DNA from: Anaerozeibacter quisquiliarum
GTDB lineage: Bacteria; Bacillota; Clostridia; Christensenellales; Aristaeellaceae
NCBI GenBank assembly: GCA_051162045.1
Contig: JBISDI010000001.1
Length of the DNA stretch: 64,000 bases
Direction: 5' to 3' (one strand)
The notes under the pieces were generated by a model. The model made no database searches. It worked only from the letters and a program-made list of their open reading frames with translations, and was not told where the DNA came from. Both the position numbers and the translations under genes were made by a program. How positions within the stretch are numbered: position 1 is the stretch's first letter; each line of letters opens with the position of its first letter. Positions 25,053-33,351 of this stretch are shown one piece after another.

Positions 25053-25306
25053 AACATCGGGAACGCCGCGCCGCCGTAGCCTGAACTCGGCGTTCCGGTC
25101 CGATTGCTTGAGTTATCAATACGGCGGCGCGGGGAACGGGGGTACGTTGGGGTTCCGCCCCAAACCCCGCCAAAGGGCTTCACCCAATCCGCAAGGGCCG
25201 CCCCAGCCCATCCGGCCTGGATGCTCGCTCGCTCATTGGGCTGGCACCCTCCCTTCCTCGCCCGCCGGGCGCGGTCGGGTGCGCCCCTCCGGACGCCCGT
25301 CAGCGC
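25053..25306. other. Intergenic GC-rich stretch without a gene
   Basis: Between the terminator and nfnB I see no gene. It contains a 13-bp inverted repeat (25066-25078 with 25120-25132) enclosing 41 bases, and then a C-rich stretch. Short open frames across it lack ribosome binding sites. Confidence 0.5.
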
Positions 25307-26704
25307 CTACGCGCGGGTGGGGTTCAGTTGCCGATCGATCGCTTCGGCGGCGCGCTTGCCGGCGCCCATCGCCAGGATCACCGTGGCCGCGCCGGTCACG
25401 GCGTCGCCGCCGGCGTAGACGCGGTCGCGCGAGGTCTTCAGCGTGTCCTCGTCCACGATCAGTCCGCCCCATTTCTGCGTCGCCAGCCCCGGCGTCGTCG
25501 ACGCGATCAGCGGGTTCGGGCTGTTGCCGATCGCCACCACCACCGTGTCCACGTCCATCGTGAACTCGCTGCCCGGCTTCTTTACCGGCCTGCGGCGACC
25601 CGACGCGTCGGCCTCGCCCAGTTCCATCTCCACGCATTCCATCGATCGAACATTGCCGCGCTCGTCGCCGCCTATCCGCGTCGGGTTGGTCAGCAGCTTG
25701 AATTCGATGCCCTCCTCCTTGGCGTGGTGCACCTCCTCCAGCCGCGCCGGCATCTCCTTCTCGCTGCGGCGGTATATGATCGATACCTTTTCCGCGCCCA
25801 TGCGCAGCGCGCTGCGCGCCGCGTCCATCGCCACGTTGCCGCCGCCGATCACCGCGACGCGCCGGCCCACCTTGACCGGCGTGCGCGACTGCTTATCGTA
25901 CGCCTTCATCAGGTTGATGCGCGTCAGGAATTCGTTGGCCGAGTACACGCCGCACAGATCCTCGCCGGGAATGTTCTGGAAGTTGGGCAGCCCCGCGCCG
26001 CTGCCGACGAACACGGCGGCGAAGCCCTCTTCTGCAAGCAGCTCGTCGAGCGTGATCGACTTGCCCACCACCACGTTGGTCACGATCGTAACGCCGATCT
26101 TCTTCAGCGTGTCGATCTCGCGCTGCACCAGCGCCTTGGGCAAGCGGAACTCGGGGATGCCGTACATCAGCACGCCGCCCGGCGTATGCAGCGCTTCAAA
26201 AATGGTGACCGAGTAGCCCCGGGCGCGCAGCGCGCCGGCGCACGATAGCCCGGCCGGGCCGGAGCCCACGACCGCCACCTTGATGCCGTTCTCGTTTTCA
26301 GGCGCGCTCGGGGCCATCCCCTGCGCCATGCCCCAGTCGGCCACGTAGCGCTCCAAGCGCCCGATGCCCACCGGCTCATGCTTGATGCCGCGCACGCACA
26401 CCTGCTCGCACTGGTTCTCCTGCGGGCACACCCGGCCGCAGACCGCGGGCAGCGCGTTGTCGCCGCTCAGGATCTGGTACGCGCCCGCCATGTCGCCCTG
26501 CGCCACGCGGGTGATGAAATCCGGGATGCGCACGCCCACCGGGCAGCCGCCCACGCAGGGGCGGTGTTTGCAGTTGAGGCAGCGCTCGGCCTCATTCCTG
26601 GCCTGCTCCGCGGTGTAGCCCAGCGCCACTTCCTGAAAATTCTTGCCGCGGACGATCGGGTCCTGCTCGTTCATCGGCGTCTTTGTCGGCTGCATGTTGG
26701 CCAT
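25307..26704 (-). CDS. nfnB: NADPH-linked iron-sulfur flavoprotein, NfnB/GltA-type
   Basis: A 465-residue protein of the glutamate-synthase small-subunit family. The N-terminal part binds two [4Fe-4S] clusters (ERCLNCKHRPCVGGCPVGV and CGRVCPQENQCEQVC). Two dinucleotide folds follow: VAVVGSGPAGLSCAGAL for FAD and VAVIGGGNVAMDAARSAL for NADPH. The immediately upstream NfnA-like gene makes the electron-bifurcating NfnAB transhydrogenase (reduced ferredoxin plus NADH to NADPH) the likely complex. Sulfide dehydrogenase SudAB is an equivalent label, and it is often annotated as NADPH glutamate synthase GltA. It begins one base after the nfnA stop. Confidence 0.85.
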   Translation of the reverse strand: MANMQPTKTPMNEQDPIVRGKNFQEVALGYTAEQARNEAERCLNCKHRPCVGGCPVGVRIPDFITRVAQGDMAGAYQILSGDNALPAVCGRVCPQENQCEQVCVRGIKHEPVGIGRLERYVADWGMAQGMAPSAPENENGIKVAVVGSGPAGLSCAGALRARGYSVTIFEALHTPGGVLMYGIPEFRLPKALVQREIDTLKKIGVTIVTNVVVGKSITLDELLAEEGFAAVFVGSGAGLPNFQNIPGEDLCGVYSANEFLTRINLMKAYDKQSRTPVKVGRRVAVIGGGNVAMDAARSALRMGAEKVSIIYRRSEKEMPARLEEVHHAKEEGIEFKLLTNPTRIGGDERGNVRSMECVEMELGEADASGRRRPVKKPGSEFTMDVDTVVVAIGNSPNPLIASTTPGLATQKWGGLIVDEDTLKTSRDRVYAGGDAVTGAATVILAMGAGKRAAEAIDRQLNPTRA

Positions 26705-27550
26705 CTACCTCGTACCTCCCATGCCTTCGAGCCTGCACGCGTGCTCGTTGGCCTCGTGCTCGTAGTCCAGGTACATCCGCCCGCGCCGGATCGCCGAATC
26801 GAAGTCGACCAGGTGGCCGTCGAAGTCCGGCCCGTCCACGCAGGCGAACTTCGTCTGCCCGCCCACGGTTACGCGGCAGCCGCCGCACATGCCGGTGCCG
26901 TCCACCATGATCGAGTTCATCGACACGATGGTCTTGATCCCGTAGGGCCGGGTCAACTCGCTGACCGCCTTCATCATCATCAGCGGGCCGATCGCGATCA
27001 CCGCGTCATACTGGACGCCCGCCTTCAGCCGCTCCTCGAGCGCCTGCGTCACGAAGCCCTTGTGCCCGTTCGAACCGTCGTCGGTCATCACGAACAGGTT
27101 GGTGCAGGCGGCATCGAATTCATCGGCGAGGATAATCAGCGAGGTGTTGCGGAAGCCCACGATCAGATCGACCTCGGCCCCCATGTCGTGCAGGGCCTTG
27201 GCCTGCGGGTAGGCGATCGCCACGCCCAGGCCGCCGCCGACCACCGCCACGCGCTTCAGGCCCTCGAGTTCGCTGGCCTTGCCCAGCGGGCCCACGAAGT
27301 CGTGAAGGCCCTCGCCCTCCTGCTTGGTGTCGAGCAGTCGGGTGCTCGCGCCCACCTTCTGGTAGATGATGGTGACGGTGCCCTGCTCGCGGTCAAACGC
27401 CGCGATGGTCAGCGGCACGCGCTCGCCCTCCTCGTCGACGCGCAGGATGATGAACTGGCCGGGCTGCGCGTGGCGCGCCACGAACGGCGCTTCCACCACC
27501 ATGCGCGATACCTGCTCGTTGAGCACGTCCTTGCGAACGATCCTGTACAC
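26705..27550 (-). CDS. nfnA: Ferredoxin-NADP oxidoreductase-type FAD/[2Fe-2S] subunit, NfnA-like
   Basis: A 281-residue protein of the dihydroorotate dehydrogenase electron-transfer (PyrK-like) family. It has the flavin fold with VPLTIAAFD, NAD-binding VAVVGGGLGVAIAYPQAK, and a C-terminal [2Fe-2S] site in GTGMCGGCRVTVGG plus FACVDGPDFDGH. This layout is that of NfnA/SudB. The start is a GTG at 27548-27550 preceded by AAGGGGGATTTACTC. It is directly followed by nfnB, so the two subunits are probably made together to supply NADPH for biosynthesis, including the lysine steps encoded upstream. Confidence 0.87.
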   Translation of the reverse strand: MYRIVRKDVLNEQVSRMVVEAPFVARHAQPGQFIILRVDEEGERVPLTIAAFDREQGTVTIIYQKVGASTRLLDTKQEGEGLHDFVGPLGKASELEGLKRVAVVGGGLGVAIAYPQAKALHDMGAEVDLIVGFRNTSLIILADEFDAACTNLFVMTDDGSNGHKGFVTQALEERLKAGVQYDAVIAIGPLMMMKAVSELTRPYGIKTIVSMNSIMVDGTGMCGGCRVTVGGQTKFACVDGPDFDGHLVDFDSAIRRGRMYLDYEHEANEHACRLEGMGGTR

Positions 27551-27563
27551 GAGTAAATCCCCC

Positions 27564-28010
27564 TTATGTATTTCGGTTTATTGCTTCAATCATGGCGACG
27601 CGCTGCTCGTGCCGGCCGCCGGCCTCGAACGACGAATCGACGAACGCGTCCACGATCGAAAGCGCCGTCTCCGCGCCCACGATGCGCCCGCCCAGCGCCA
27701 CCATGTTGCAGTTGTTGTGCCGGCGCGACAGCCGCGCGGTCACCGGCTCCGAGCAGTTGCAGCAGCGGATACCGCGCACGCGATTGGCCGCGAGCGAAAT
27801 GCCGCAGCCGGTGCCGCAAATCAGCACCCCCAGCTCGCATTCGCCCGCGGCCACCGCACGCGCGGCTTTTTCGCCGTAGACCGGGTACTCGGCCCGCTCG
27901 GCGTCGTAGCTGCCGAAATCGACCGTCTCGAACCCGCGCGCGCGCAGATGCTCGGCGATCAGGCCCTTGAGCTCGTACCCGCCGTGATCCGACCCCAACG
28001 CAATCTTCAT
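27564..28010 (-). CDS. rpiB: Ribose-5-phosphate isomerase B
   Basis: A 148-residue RpiB/LacAB family protein of normal length. Signature segments are MKIALGSDHGGYELK, GVLICGTGCGISLAANRV with the catalytic cysteine, and ARLSRRHNNCNMVALGGR. It interconverts ribose-5-phosphate and ribulose-5-phosphate in the non-oxidative pentose phosphate pathway. Some relatives act on allose- or galactose-6-phosphate; nothing nearby suggests that here. It lies between dapA and nfnA in a dense minus-strand array. Confidence 0.93.
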   Translation of the reverse strand: MKIALGSDHGGYELKGLIAEHLRARGFETVDFGSYDAERAEYPVYGEKAARAVAAGECELGVLICGTGCGISLAANRVRGIRCCNCSEPVTARLSRRHNNCNMVALGGRIVGAETALSIVDAFVDSSFEAGGRHEQRVAMIEAINRNT

Positions 28011-28025
28011 CCGTATCCCTACCTT

Positions 28026-28919
28026 CTATCGTCCTCTTACAAGCCCCAGCCGCTGAAGCTCCAGCAGCAGCTCGTCTTCGTTATCCTTGCTGATATCGGT
28101 CAGCGGCATGCGCAGCCGCCCGTCGCCGTAGCCCATCAGCCGCAGTGCCGCCTTGATCGGGATCGGGCTGACCTCCTGGAACAGCAGCCGCGTCAGCACC
28201 GCCATCTCCTGGTAGGCCGCGCGCGCCGCCTCAAGCTCGCCCCGGAAAAAGCAGTCGGTCATCCGCACGACCTGCTCCGGCCACGCGTTGCCGATCACCG
28301 AGATCACGCCGCGCGCGCCGACCGCCATCGCGGGCAGTGCCAGGTCGTCATTGCCGGCGTACACGCTGAGCTGCCCCTCGCACAGCCGGACCGCCTCGCT
28401 CAACTGCACGATCGACGGGCTGGCCTCCTTAAACCCGCAGATGTTCTCGTGCGCGGCCAACCTTTTGACCGTCTCGGGCAGCAGGTTGACCCCCGTGCGC
28501 GAGGGCACGTTGTACAGGATCAGCGGCACCCGCGCGGCGTCGGCCAGCATTTCGAAGTGGCGCACCATGCCGTCCTGCGTGGCCTTGTTGTAGTAAGGCG
28601 TGACCGTGAGCAATCCGTCCGCGCCCGATTCCGTGCGCCGCCGACACTTCTCGAGCGCACGGCGCGTATCGTTGTCGCCCGCGCCCACCACCACCGGCAC
28701 GCGCCCGTCCACCCGTCTGACCGTGTATTCGATGACCGCGTCGCACTCGCGCTCGGTCATCGTCGTGGGTTCGCCCGTGGTGCCCAGCACCACCAGGCAG
28801 TCGGTCCCGGCGGCCAATTGCCGGTCGATCAACTCGCCCATCAGGGGTAGGTCTACGTCGTCTTCCGTAAAGGGCGTGACCAACGCCACGCCGGTTCCGG
28901 TAAACAACTGCGTCTTCAT
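28026..28919 (-). CDS. dapA: 4-hydroxy-tetrahydrodipicolinate synthase
   Basis: A 297-residue DapA of standard length. It starts at MKTQLFTGTGVALVTPF, shows LGTTGEPTTM, the tyrosine of YNVPSRTG and the Schiff-base lysine in ICGFKEASPS. It condenses pyruvate with aspartate semialdehyde, the first committed step to diaminopimelate and lysine. The ATG at 28919 follows AAAGGCGGTGCGC; an in-frame upstream start is rejected. It lies 74 bases downstream of asd, which makes its substrate. Confidence 0.95.
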   Translation of the reverse strand: MKTQLFTGTGVALVTPFTEDDVDLPLMGELIDRQLAAGTDCLVVLGTTGEPTTMTERECDAVIEYTVRRVDGRVPVVVGAGDNDTRRALEKCRRRTESGADGLLTVTPYYNKATQDGMVRHFEMLADAARVPLILYNVPSRTGVNLLPETVKRLAAHENICGFKEASPSIVQLSEAVRLCEGQLSVYAGNDDLALPAMAVGARGVISVIGNAWPEQVVRMTDCFFRGELEAARAAYQEMAVLTRLLFQEVSPIPIKAALRLMGYGDGRLRMPLTDISKDNEDELLLELQRLGLVRGR

Positions 28920-28957
28920 GCGCACCGCCTTTCCCGGTCGAGAAGAGCCTGTAGTAG

Positions 28958-28976
28958 GGGCGACCCACGGTCGCCC
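28958..28976. repeat. Short hairpin between asd and dapA
   Basis: A perfect 8-bp stem (28958-28965 with 28969-28976) has a three-base loop and no T run on either strand. It may be a processing site or a small dispersed repeat; I do not call it a terminator. Confidence 0.4.
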
Positions 28977-28993
28977 GCACCCCATTGGCAGCG

Positions 28994-30076
28994 TTACTTA
29001 TGCGGGATGTATCCCTCGTGACAAAGCAGCTCCGCCGTCTCCACCGCGCCGCCCGCCGCGCCGCGCAGCGTGTTGTGCGACAGCGACACGAACTTGTAGT
29101 CGAAAATGGAATCCTCGCGCAACCGACCCACCGACACGCCCATGCCGCCGTACAGGTCGCGGTCGAGCCGGGTCTGCGGGCGATTGTCCTCGGTGAAGTA
29201 GGTGATGAATCTCTCCGGCGCGCTCGGAAGCCGGTAGCGCTGCGGCAAACCCTCGTAATTCCGCCAGCGTTCGAGGATCTCCTCATGGGCGGGTTTCTTG
29301 TCAAACGCCACCGACACCGCGGCCATGTGGCCGTCGGCCGCCGCCACGCGGTAGCACTGCGCGCTGATTACAGGGCGCTCGGCCGGCACGATCTCGCCGC
29401 CTTGCACGCTGCCCCAGATCTTCAGCGGCTCGACCTCGCTTTTGAACTCCTCGCCGCCGATGAACGGGATCACATTGTCCGCCATCTCCGGCCAGGTGTC
29501 AAACGTCTTGCCCGCGCCCGAGATGGCCTGATAGGTGCATACGCTGATCTGCCTGACGCCGTACTCACGCAGCGGCGTCAGCGCCGGCACGTAGCCCTGG
29601 ATCGAGCAGTTGGGCTTGCAGGTGACGAAGCCGACCTTTGTGCCGAGGCGCTTCCTTTGCGCCTCGATGACGGCCATGTGCTCCGGGTTGACCTCCGGAA
29701 TCATCATGGGCACGTCGGGCGTGTAGCGGAAGGCCGAGTTGTTGGACACCACCGGCGTCTCGGCGCGCGCGTACTTCTCTTCAAGCGCGCGGATCTCGTC
29801 CTTCGGCATATCGACGGCGCAGAAGATGAAGTCCACCCCCGCCGCGACGGCCTGCGCATCGGCGGCATCCATCACGGTCATGCCGGCCGCCGCCTCGGGC
29901 ATCGGCCAATCAAACGCCCAGCGGCCGCCGACCGCCTCGCGGTAACTGCGCCCGGCCGAGCGCGGGCTGGCCGCGAGCGCCTTCAAATCAAACCACGGAT
30001 GATCCCTGAGCAGCGATACAAACCGCTGGCCTACCATACCGGTCGCGCCCACCACGGCGACAGCATACTTCCTCAT
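28994..30076 (-). CDS. asd: Aspartate-semialdehyde dehydrogenase
   Basis: A 360-residue Asd. It has the N-terminal NADP loop VVGATGMVGQRFV, the catalytic cysteine in VTCKPNCSIQGYVPAL and the YQAISGAGKTFD segment. The overall pattern resembles the archaeal/fungal-type Asd found in some bacteria rather than the enterobacterial type. It reduces aspartyl phosphate to the semialdehyde used by DapA. The start at 30074-30076 follows GGGGGAATTTTCG; the longer frame upstream overlaps the GNAT gene and is rejected. The aspartokinase gene is not in the window. Confidence 0.94.
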   Translation of the reverse strand: MRKYAVAVVGATGMVGQRFVSLLRDHPWFDLKALAASPRSAGRSYREAVGGRWAFDWPMPEAAAGMTVMDAADAQAVAAGVDFIFCAVDMPKDEIRALEEKYARAETPVVSNNSAFRYTPDVPMMIPEVNPEHMAVIEAQRKRLGTKVGFVTCKPNCSIQGYVPALTPLREYGVRQISVCTYQAISGAGKTFDTWPEMADNVIPFIGGEEFKSEVEPLKIWGSVQGGEIVPAERPVISAQCYRVAAADGHMAAVSVAFDKKPAHEEILERWRNYEGLPQRYRLPSAPERFITYFTEDNRPQTRLDRDLYGGMGVSVGRLREDSIFDYKFVSLSHNTLRGAAGGAVETAELLCHEGYIPHK

Positions 30077-30117
30077 CGAAAATTCCCCCGCTTGCAAGTG
30101 TATTATTGGTTTCGGCG

Positions 30118-30933
30118 TCAATAGACGTCGATCCCCGGATAGCGCATCAGCATCTTCTCCGGCCGAAACCCCGACGTGGCGGCCAGCCGCACCGCGCCGG
30201 TCAGGCGCGTCCATACGTCGAAGTAGGCTTCCCGCAGCCCCTTGTCCAGCCAGTACAGCCGCGAAAGCTCCAACAAATAGCTGGCTGCGCCCTTACGCTG
30301 CCAGGCGGGCGCTACGCAGATGATGCCCACGACGCCCGCGTCCCCGTCCGACCAGGTGAGCAGTTCGCCCGCGAGCCCGGTGTTTGCTACGACCAGCAGC
30401 CGCGCGAAATTGGGCAGCGCCTTGAGCGACTTAAGCCAATTCAGATCGCGCGTGCGCGCGAATGTTAAATTGTAGCGTTCGATGAAGAAGCGGCTTTCGT
30501 CCTCGTCGATCAGGTAGTCGCGCACGATCGTACAGCCGGCCGGCAGGGGCTTCACGATGGGCCCGCGCGACAGGTGCTTGCGCATTCTGACCAGCCCGTC
30601 GTCGTCGCGGTAGCCCAGCGCCTCGAGCGCGCGCATGCGGTTCTCGTCGTCGGGCTCGCATTCGGTATAGACGCGCGCGGCAAGGCCGGGCTCCATGCGC
30701 GCCAGTTGCAGCGCGCGGGCGGTGGCCGCGCCGATCAGCGCGTCGCGCGCCTCGCTCTCGCACTGCGTGCGGATCATCAGATGGTGCGGCCGGCCCGCAC
30801 ACAGCACGGCTAAGTGCGACTCAATCACCACCGCCTGGCCCAGTTCCTCCTCCAGATCGTCGTAGGCGACAAAGGTGTTTTGCACGCTCTGACCGTACAG
30901 CTCCTCCGCCCCATGGCGAATAATCAAGCGCAT
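30118..30933 (-). CDS. GNAT family N-acetyltransferase
   Basis: A 271-residue protein. The C-terminal half carries the acetyl-CoA motif VAPAWQRKGAASYLLE and a typical GNAT end (TRLTGAVRLAATSGFRP). The N-terminal half may be a second, degenerate GNAT fold. The marked ATG sits directly on GGGGAGGG, so a TTG two codons later, six bases from that site, may be the true start. It lies between the GuaA-like gene and asd on the same strand. Substrate unknown. Confidence 0.8.
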   Translation of the reverse strand: MRLIIRHGAEELYGQSVQNTFVAYDDLEEELGQAVVIESHLAVLCAGRPHHLMIRTQCESEARDALIGAATARALQLARMEPGLAARVYTECEPDDENRMRALEALGYRDDDGLVRMRKHLSRGPIVKPLPAGCTIVRDYLIDEDESRFFIERYNLTFARTRDLNWLKSLKALPNFARLLVVANTGLAGELLTWSDGDAGVVGIICVAPAWQRKGAASYLLELSRLYWLDKGLREAYFDVWTRLTGAVRLAATSGFRPEKMLMRYPGIDVY

Positions 30934-30963
30934 CCCTCCCCGCGGGTATCCTTTGTGCCCGTC

Positions 30964-32427
30964 CTACCATTCGATGTCATTGGACCGGCTGGTCACGTCG
31001 TAGACGACGCGCACGACGCGATCCACCTCGCCCATGATGCGCTCCACGACGCGCTCGAGCAGGTCGTAGGGCAGCCGGTAGGCGCTGGCGACCGCCGATC
31101 CGCCGGTCCAGTTGACCGCGCGCAGCGCCAGCGTGTAGCCGCCCTTGCCGCCGGTCTTAAGGTCGGCCAGCACCGCGAAGTACTGGCGGATTTTGCGGTC
31201 GAGCCCGGCCTCCTCGATCTCGTCGCGGAAGATGCGGTCGGCGGCGCGCAATGTGCCGAGTTTCTCCTCGGTCACCTCGCCCAGGCAACGCAGCGCCAGC
31301 CCGGCGTCGGGAAAGGCCTGGCGGCGCATGACCTCCTCGGGCACCTCGAGCGCCTCGCCCAGCAGGTGCACCTCGTCCTTGAACAGCCGTTTAAGCGGCT
31401 CGATCAGCGAGATAAAGCCGGGCGGGGCCGGCCGGGCCTCGTCCGACCGGCGGCTCGTCAGATCGCCGTAGGTCGCGCCGCGCGCCAGGTACGTCTCGCC
31501 CGGCAACTCGCGCGCGTATTCCTCGAATACGCGCGTAAGCTCCTGCGCGACCGCCTCGCGCTTGGCCTTCGAGTCTTGCACGCCCTCGATGCAGCGCAGG
31601 AAGCGCTCTCGCGCTTCGATCCGGGTGAGCTTGAGCCCGGGCAGCTTCTCAAACGCGCGGCGCACCGCATCGTTGTCGCCCGAGCGCATGAAGCCGGTGT
31701 CCACGTAGACGCACCGCAGCTGGTCGCCGACCGCTCGGTGCATGAGCGCCGCGCACACCGTGGAATCGACGCCGCCCGAGATCGCCATCACCACGGGCCG
31801 GTCGTCCACCGCGCGGCGGATGCGCTCGGCCTCCTCCTCGATGAACCGCTCCATCGTCCATCTGCGCTCGCAGCCCGAGATTGAGGCGGCGAAGTTGCCC
31901 AAAATCTTGAGGCCGTCCGGGTCGTTCTGCTCGGGGTAGAACTGCACGCCCCACATCTTGCGCTCCTCATCCTCGAACGCCACCGACCAGTCGCCCATCC
32001 GGGCGATCGAGCGGCAGCCGCCTGGCAGCTCGGCCTCGTCCAGCCGCTCCACGAAGCGCTCGCTGTCGGACACGCCTTCGAACAGCCGGCTCTCGCCGAA
32101 GCTGACCTCGACCGTCTGCCGGCCGGGCATGCTGCGCACGGCGCGGCCGCCGAGGGCGCGCAGCAGCACGCCCGCGCCAAAGCCCAGCCCCAGCATCGGC
32201 AGTCCCAGCGCGTACACCTGCTCGGACAGGCGCGGCGCGTCCTCGCGGAACGGGTTGCCCTCGCCGCCCGCCACGATCAGCGCGCGCGGCGCGCGGCTCA
32301 TGATCCGCCCGATCTCGGCGTCGTAGGGCAGCACCTCGCAGTAGATTTCGCACGAGCGCACCTTGCGCGCGATCGCGACGCTGTGCGGCCCGCCCAAGTC
32401 GAGCACCAGGCACATGTTGTCGTACAA
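30964..32427 (-). CDS. GMP synthase-like protein with inactive glutaminase site
   Basis: A 487-residue GuaA-type architecture: an amidotransferase-like domain (1-185), an ATP-pyrophosphatase domain with PP-loop AISGGVDSTV (about 205-215) and a GuaA-type C-terminal dimerisation domain ending RVVYDVTSRSNDIEW. The glutaminase nucleophile position is Gly82 (LGLGFGAG in place of GVCYGMQ) and the catalytic histidine is Tyr164 (QFYPE in place of QFHPE); Glu166 remains. The KSHHNVGG acceptor loop of GuaA is replaced by SRRSDEARPAPPG. It probably cannot hydrolyse glutamine and may not use XMP. Start is a TTG at 32425-32427, seven bases after GGGAGG. A paralogue with a changed role is likelier than the housekeeping GuaA. 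Confidence 0.8.
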   Translation of the reverse strand: MYDNMCLVLDLGGPHSVAIARKVRSCEIYCEVLPYDAEIGRIMSRAPRALIVAGGEGNPFREDAPRLSEQVYALGLPMLGLGFGAGVLLRALGGRAVRSMPGRQTVEVSFGESRLFEGVSDSERFVERLDEAELPGGCRSIARMGDWSVAFEDEERKMWGVQFYPEQNDPDGLKILGNFAASISGCERRWTMERFIEEEAERIRRAVDDRPVVMAISGGVDSTVCAALMHRAVGDQLRCVYVDTGFMRSGDNDAVRRAFEKLPGLKLTRIEARERFLRCIEGVQDSKAKREAVAQELTRVFEEYARELPGETYLARGATYGDLTSRRSDEARPAPPGFISLIEPLKRLFKDEVHLLGEALEVPEEVMRRQAFPDAGLALRCLGEVTEEKLGTLRAADRIFRDEIEEAGLDRKIRQYFAVLADLKTGGKGGYTLALRAVNWTGGSAVASAYRLPYDLLERVVERIMGEVDRVVRVVYDVTSRSNDIEW

Positions 32428-32451
32428 GGCGATTCCTCCCAGTTGAGACCA

Positions 32452-32829
32452 CTACCGCCCGCACAGATCGCCGCGGGCCTGAAGTTCGGCGCGGCTGTTC
32501 GGACGTCGGTCTACGATGTCAATTTTGCGCAATATCTCGCGCGTTATGTCAATGCCCAGCGTACGCGTGAGCTGTAATCCGTACATCATTATGTCGGCAA
32601 ACTCCTCCGCGATCTTTCCGACGCGCGCCTCGTCCCCGCCGCGCATCAATCGCTCGATGCCCTCGGGCCCCAGCCACTGGAAGTGCTCGAGCAGCTCGCT
32701 CATCTCCACCGTCATGGCCATGGCCACCTGCTGCGGGTTCTGAACGCCGTCCACGCCCCAGCCCTTGCGCAGGCACAGCCGATGCACCTGTTCCTTGAGT
32801 TCGTGCAGCGTGGTGTCACAATCGTCCAT
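32452..32829 (-). CDS. MazG-like nucleotide pyrophosphohydrolase
   Basis: A 125-residue single-domain all-alpha NTP pyrophosphatase. The metal-binding pattern is visible as EMSELLEHFQWL and, about 30 residues on, EEFADIMMYGLQL. Length and motifs fit the dCTPase/MazG-like (RS21-C6) group that hydrolyses non-canonical or excess dNTPs. The ATG at 32827-32829 follows AGAGGACGCCTG. It lies 24 bases upstream of the GuaA-like gene, so a joint role in nucleotide metabolism is possible. Confidence 0.87.
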   Translation of the reverse strand: MDDCDTTLHELKEQVHRLCLRKGWGVDGVQNPQQVAMAMTVEMSELLEHFQWLGPEGIERLMRGGDEARVGKIAEEFADIMMYGLQLTRTLGIDITREILRKIDIVDRRPNSRAELQARGDLCGR

Positions 32830-32857
32830 CAGGCGTCCTCTTTCCCATATCTGCATA

Positions 32858-32886
32858 ATTATAAGCGGATTAACCGATCGGTGCAA
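32858..32886 (-). promoter_or_regulatory. Promoter of the mazG-like to nfnB array
   Basis: On the minus strand TTGCAC (32881-32886) and a perfect TATAAT (32858-32863) have a 17-bp spacer. No strong terminator interrupts the eight same-strand genes downstream, so this may serve all of them. Confidence 0.75.
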
Positions 32887-32901
32887 GCCTTGGGGAGGAA
32901 A

Positions 32902-33351
32902 TTAACGGCGGCGGCCGAAGAACGCGTCCAGCAGTGCCCGGCATTCGTCCTCGAGCACGTAGCCGTCGCTCTTCGCGTAATGGGCGAAGGCCGCGTCCTC
33001 GGTCAGCCGGTACAGGCTGCCGGCGCAGCCCGCCCGCTCGTCGGGCGCGCCCCAGACGACGCGTTCCACGCGCGCGGCCACCGCCGCGCCCGCGCACATG
33101 GCGCAGGGCTCGAGCGTCACGTACAGCGTACAGCCGGTCAAGCGCCAGCCGCCCAGCGCCTCGGCCGCCCTCCTAAGCGCCAACACCTCGGCGTGCGCGG
33201 TGGGATCTCCCATCTGCTCGCGTTCGTTGCGCGCGCGCGAAATAATCGCTTTATCCCGCATAACCACCGCGCCCACGGGCAGCTCGCCGGCGGCAAGCGC
33301 CTCGTGCGCCTCGCGCAGCGCCTCGCGCATCATGGCCTCATCAAGCGTCAC
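32902..33351 (-). CDS. tadA: tRNA adenosine(34) deaminase TadA
   Basis: A 149-residue zinc deaminase. The zinc ligands and proton shuttle are in PTAHAEVLAL and TLEPCAMCAGA. It converts A34 to inosine in the tRNA-Arg wobble position. The GTG at 33349-33351, seven bases after GGGAG, is chosen; the longer frame lies within the upstream SEC-C gene. It overlaps that gene by 11 bases. Confidence 0.93.
   Translation of the reverse strand: MTLDEAMMREALREAHEALAAGELPVGAVVMRDKAIISRARNEREQMGDPTAHAEVLALRRAAEALGGWRLTGCTLYVTLEPCAMCAGAAVAARVERVVWGAPDERAGCAGSLYRLTEDAAFAHYAKSDGYVLEDECRALLDAFFGRRR

Noticed and set aside
28958..28976. Hairpin between asd and dapA as a transcription terminator
   Set aside because: No T tract follows on either strand, and both genes belong to one pathway on one strand.
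30964..32427. Calling this gene the housekeeping guaA
   Set aside because: Both glutaminase catalytic residues and the XMP-binding loop are changed, so the standard name would mislead.
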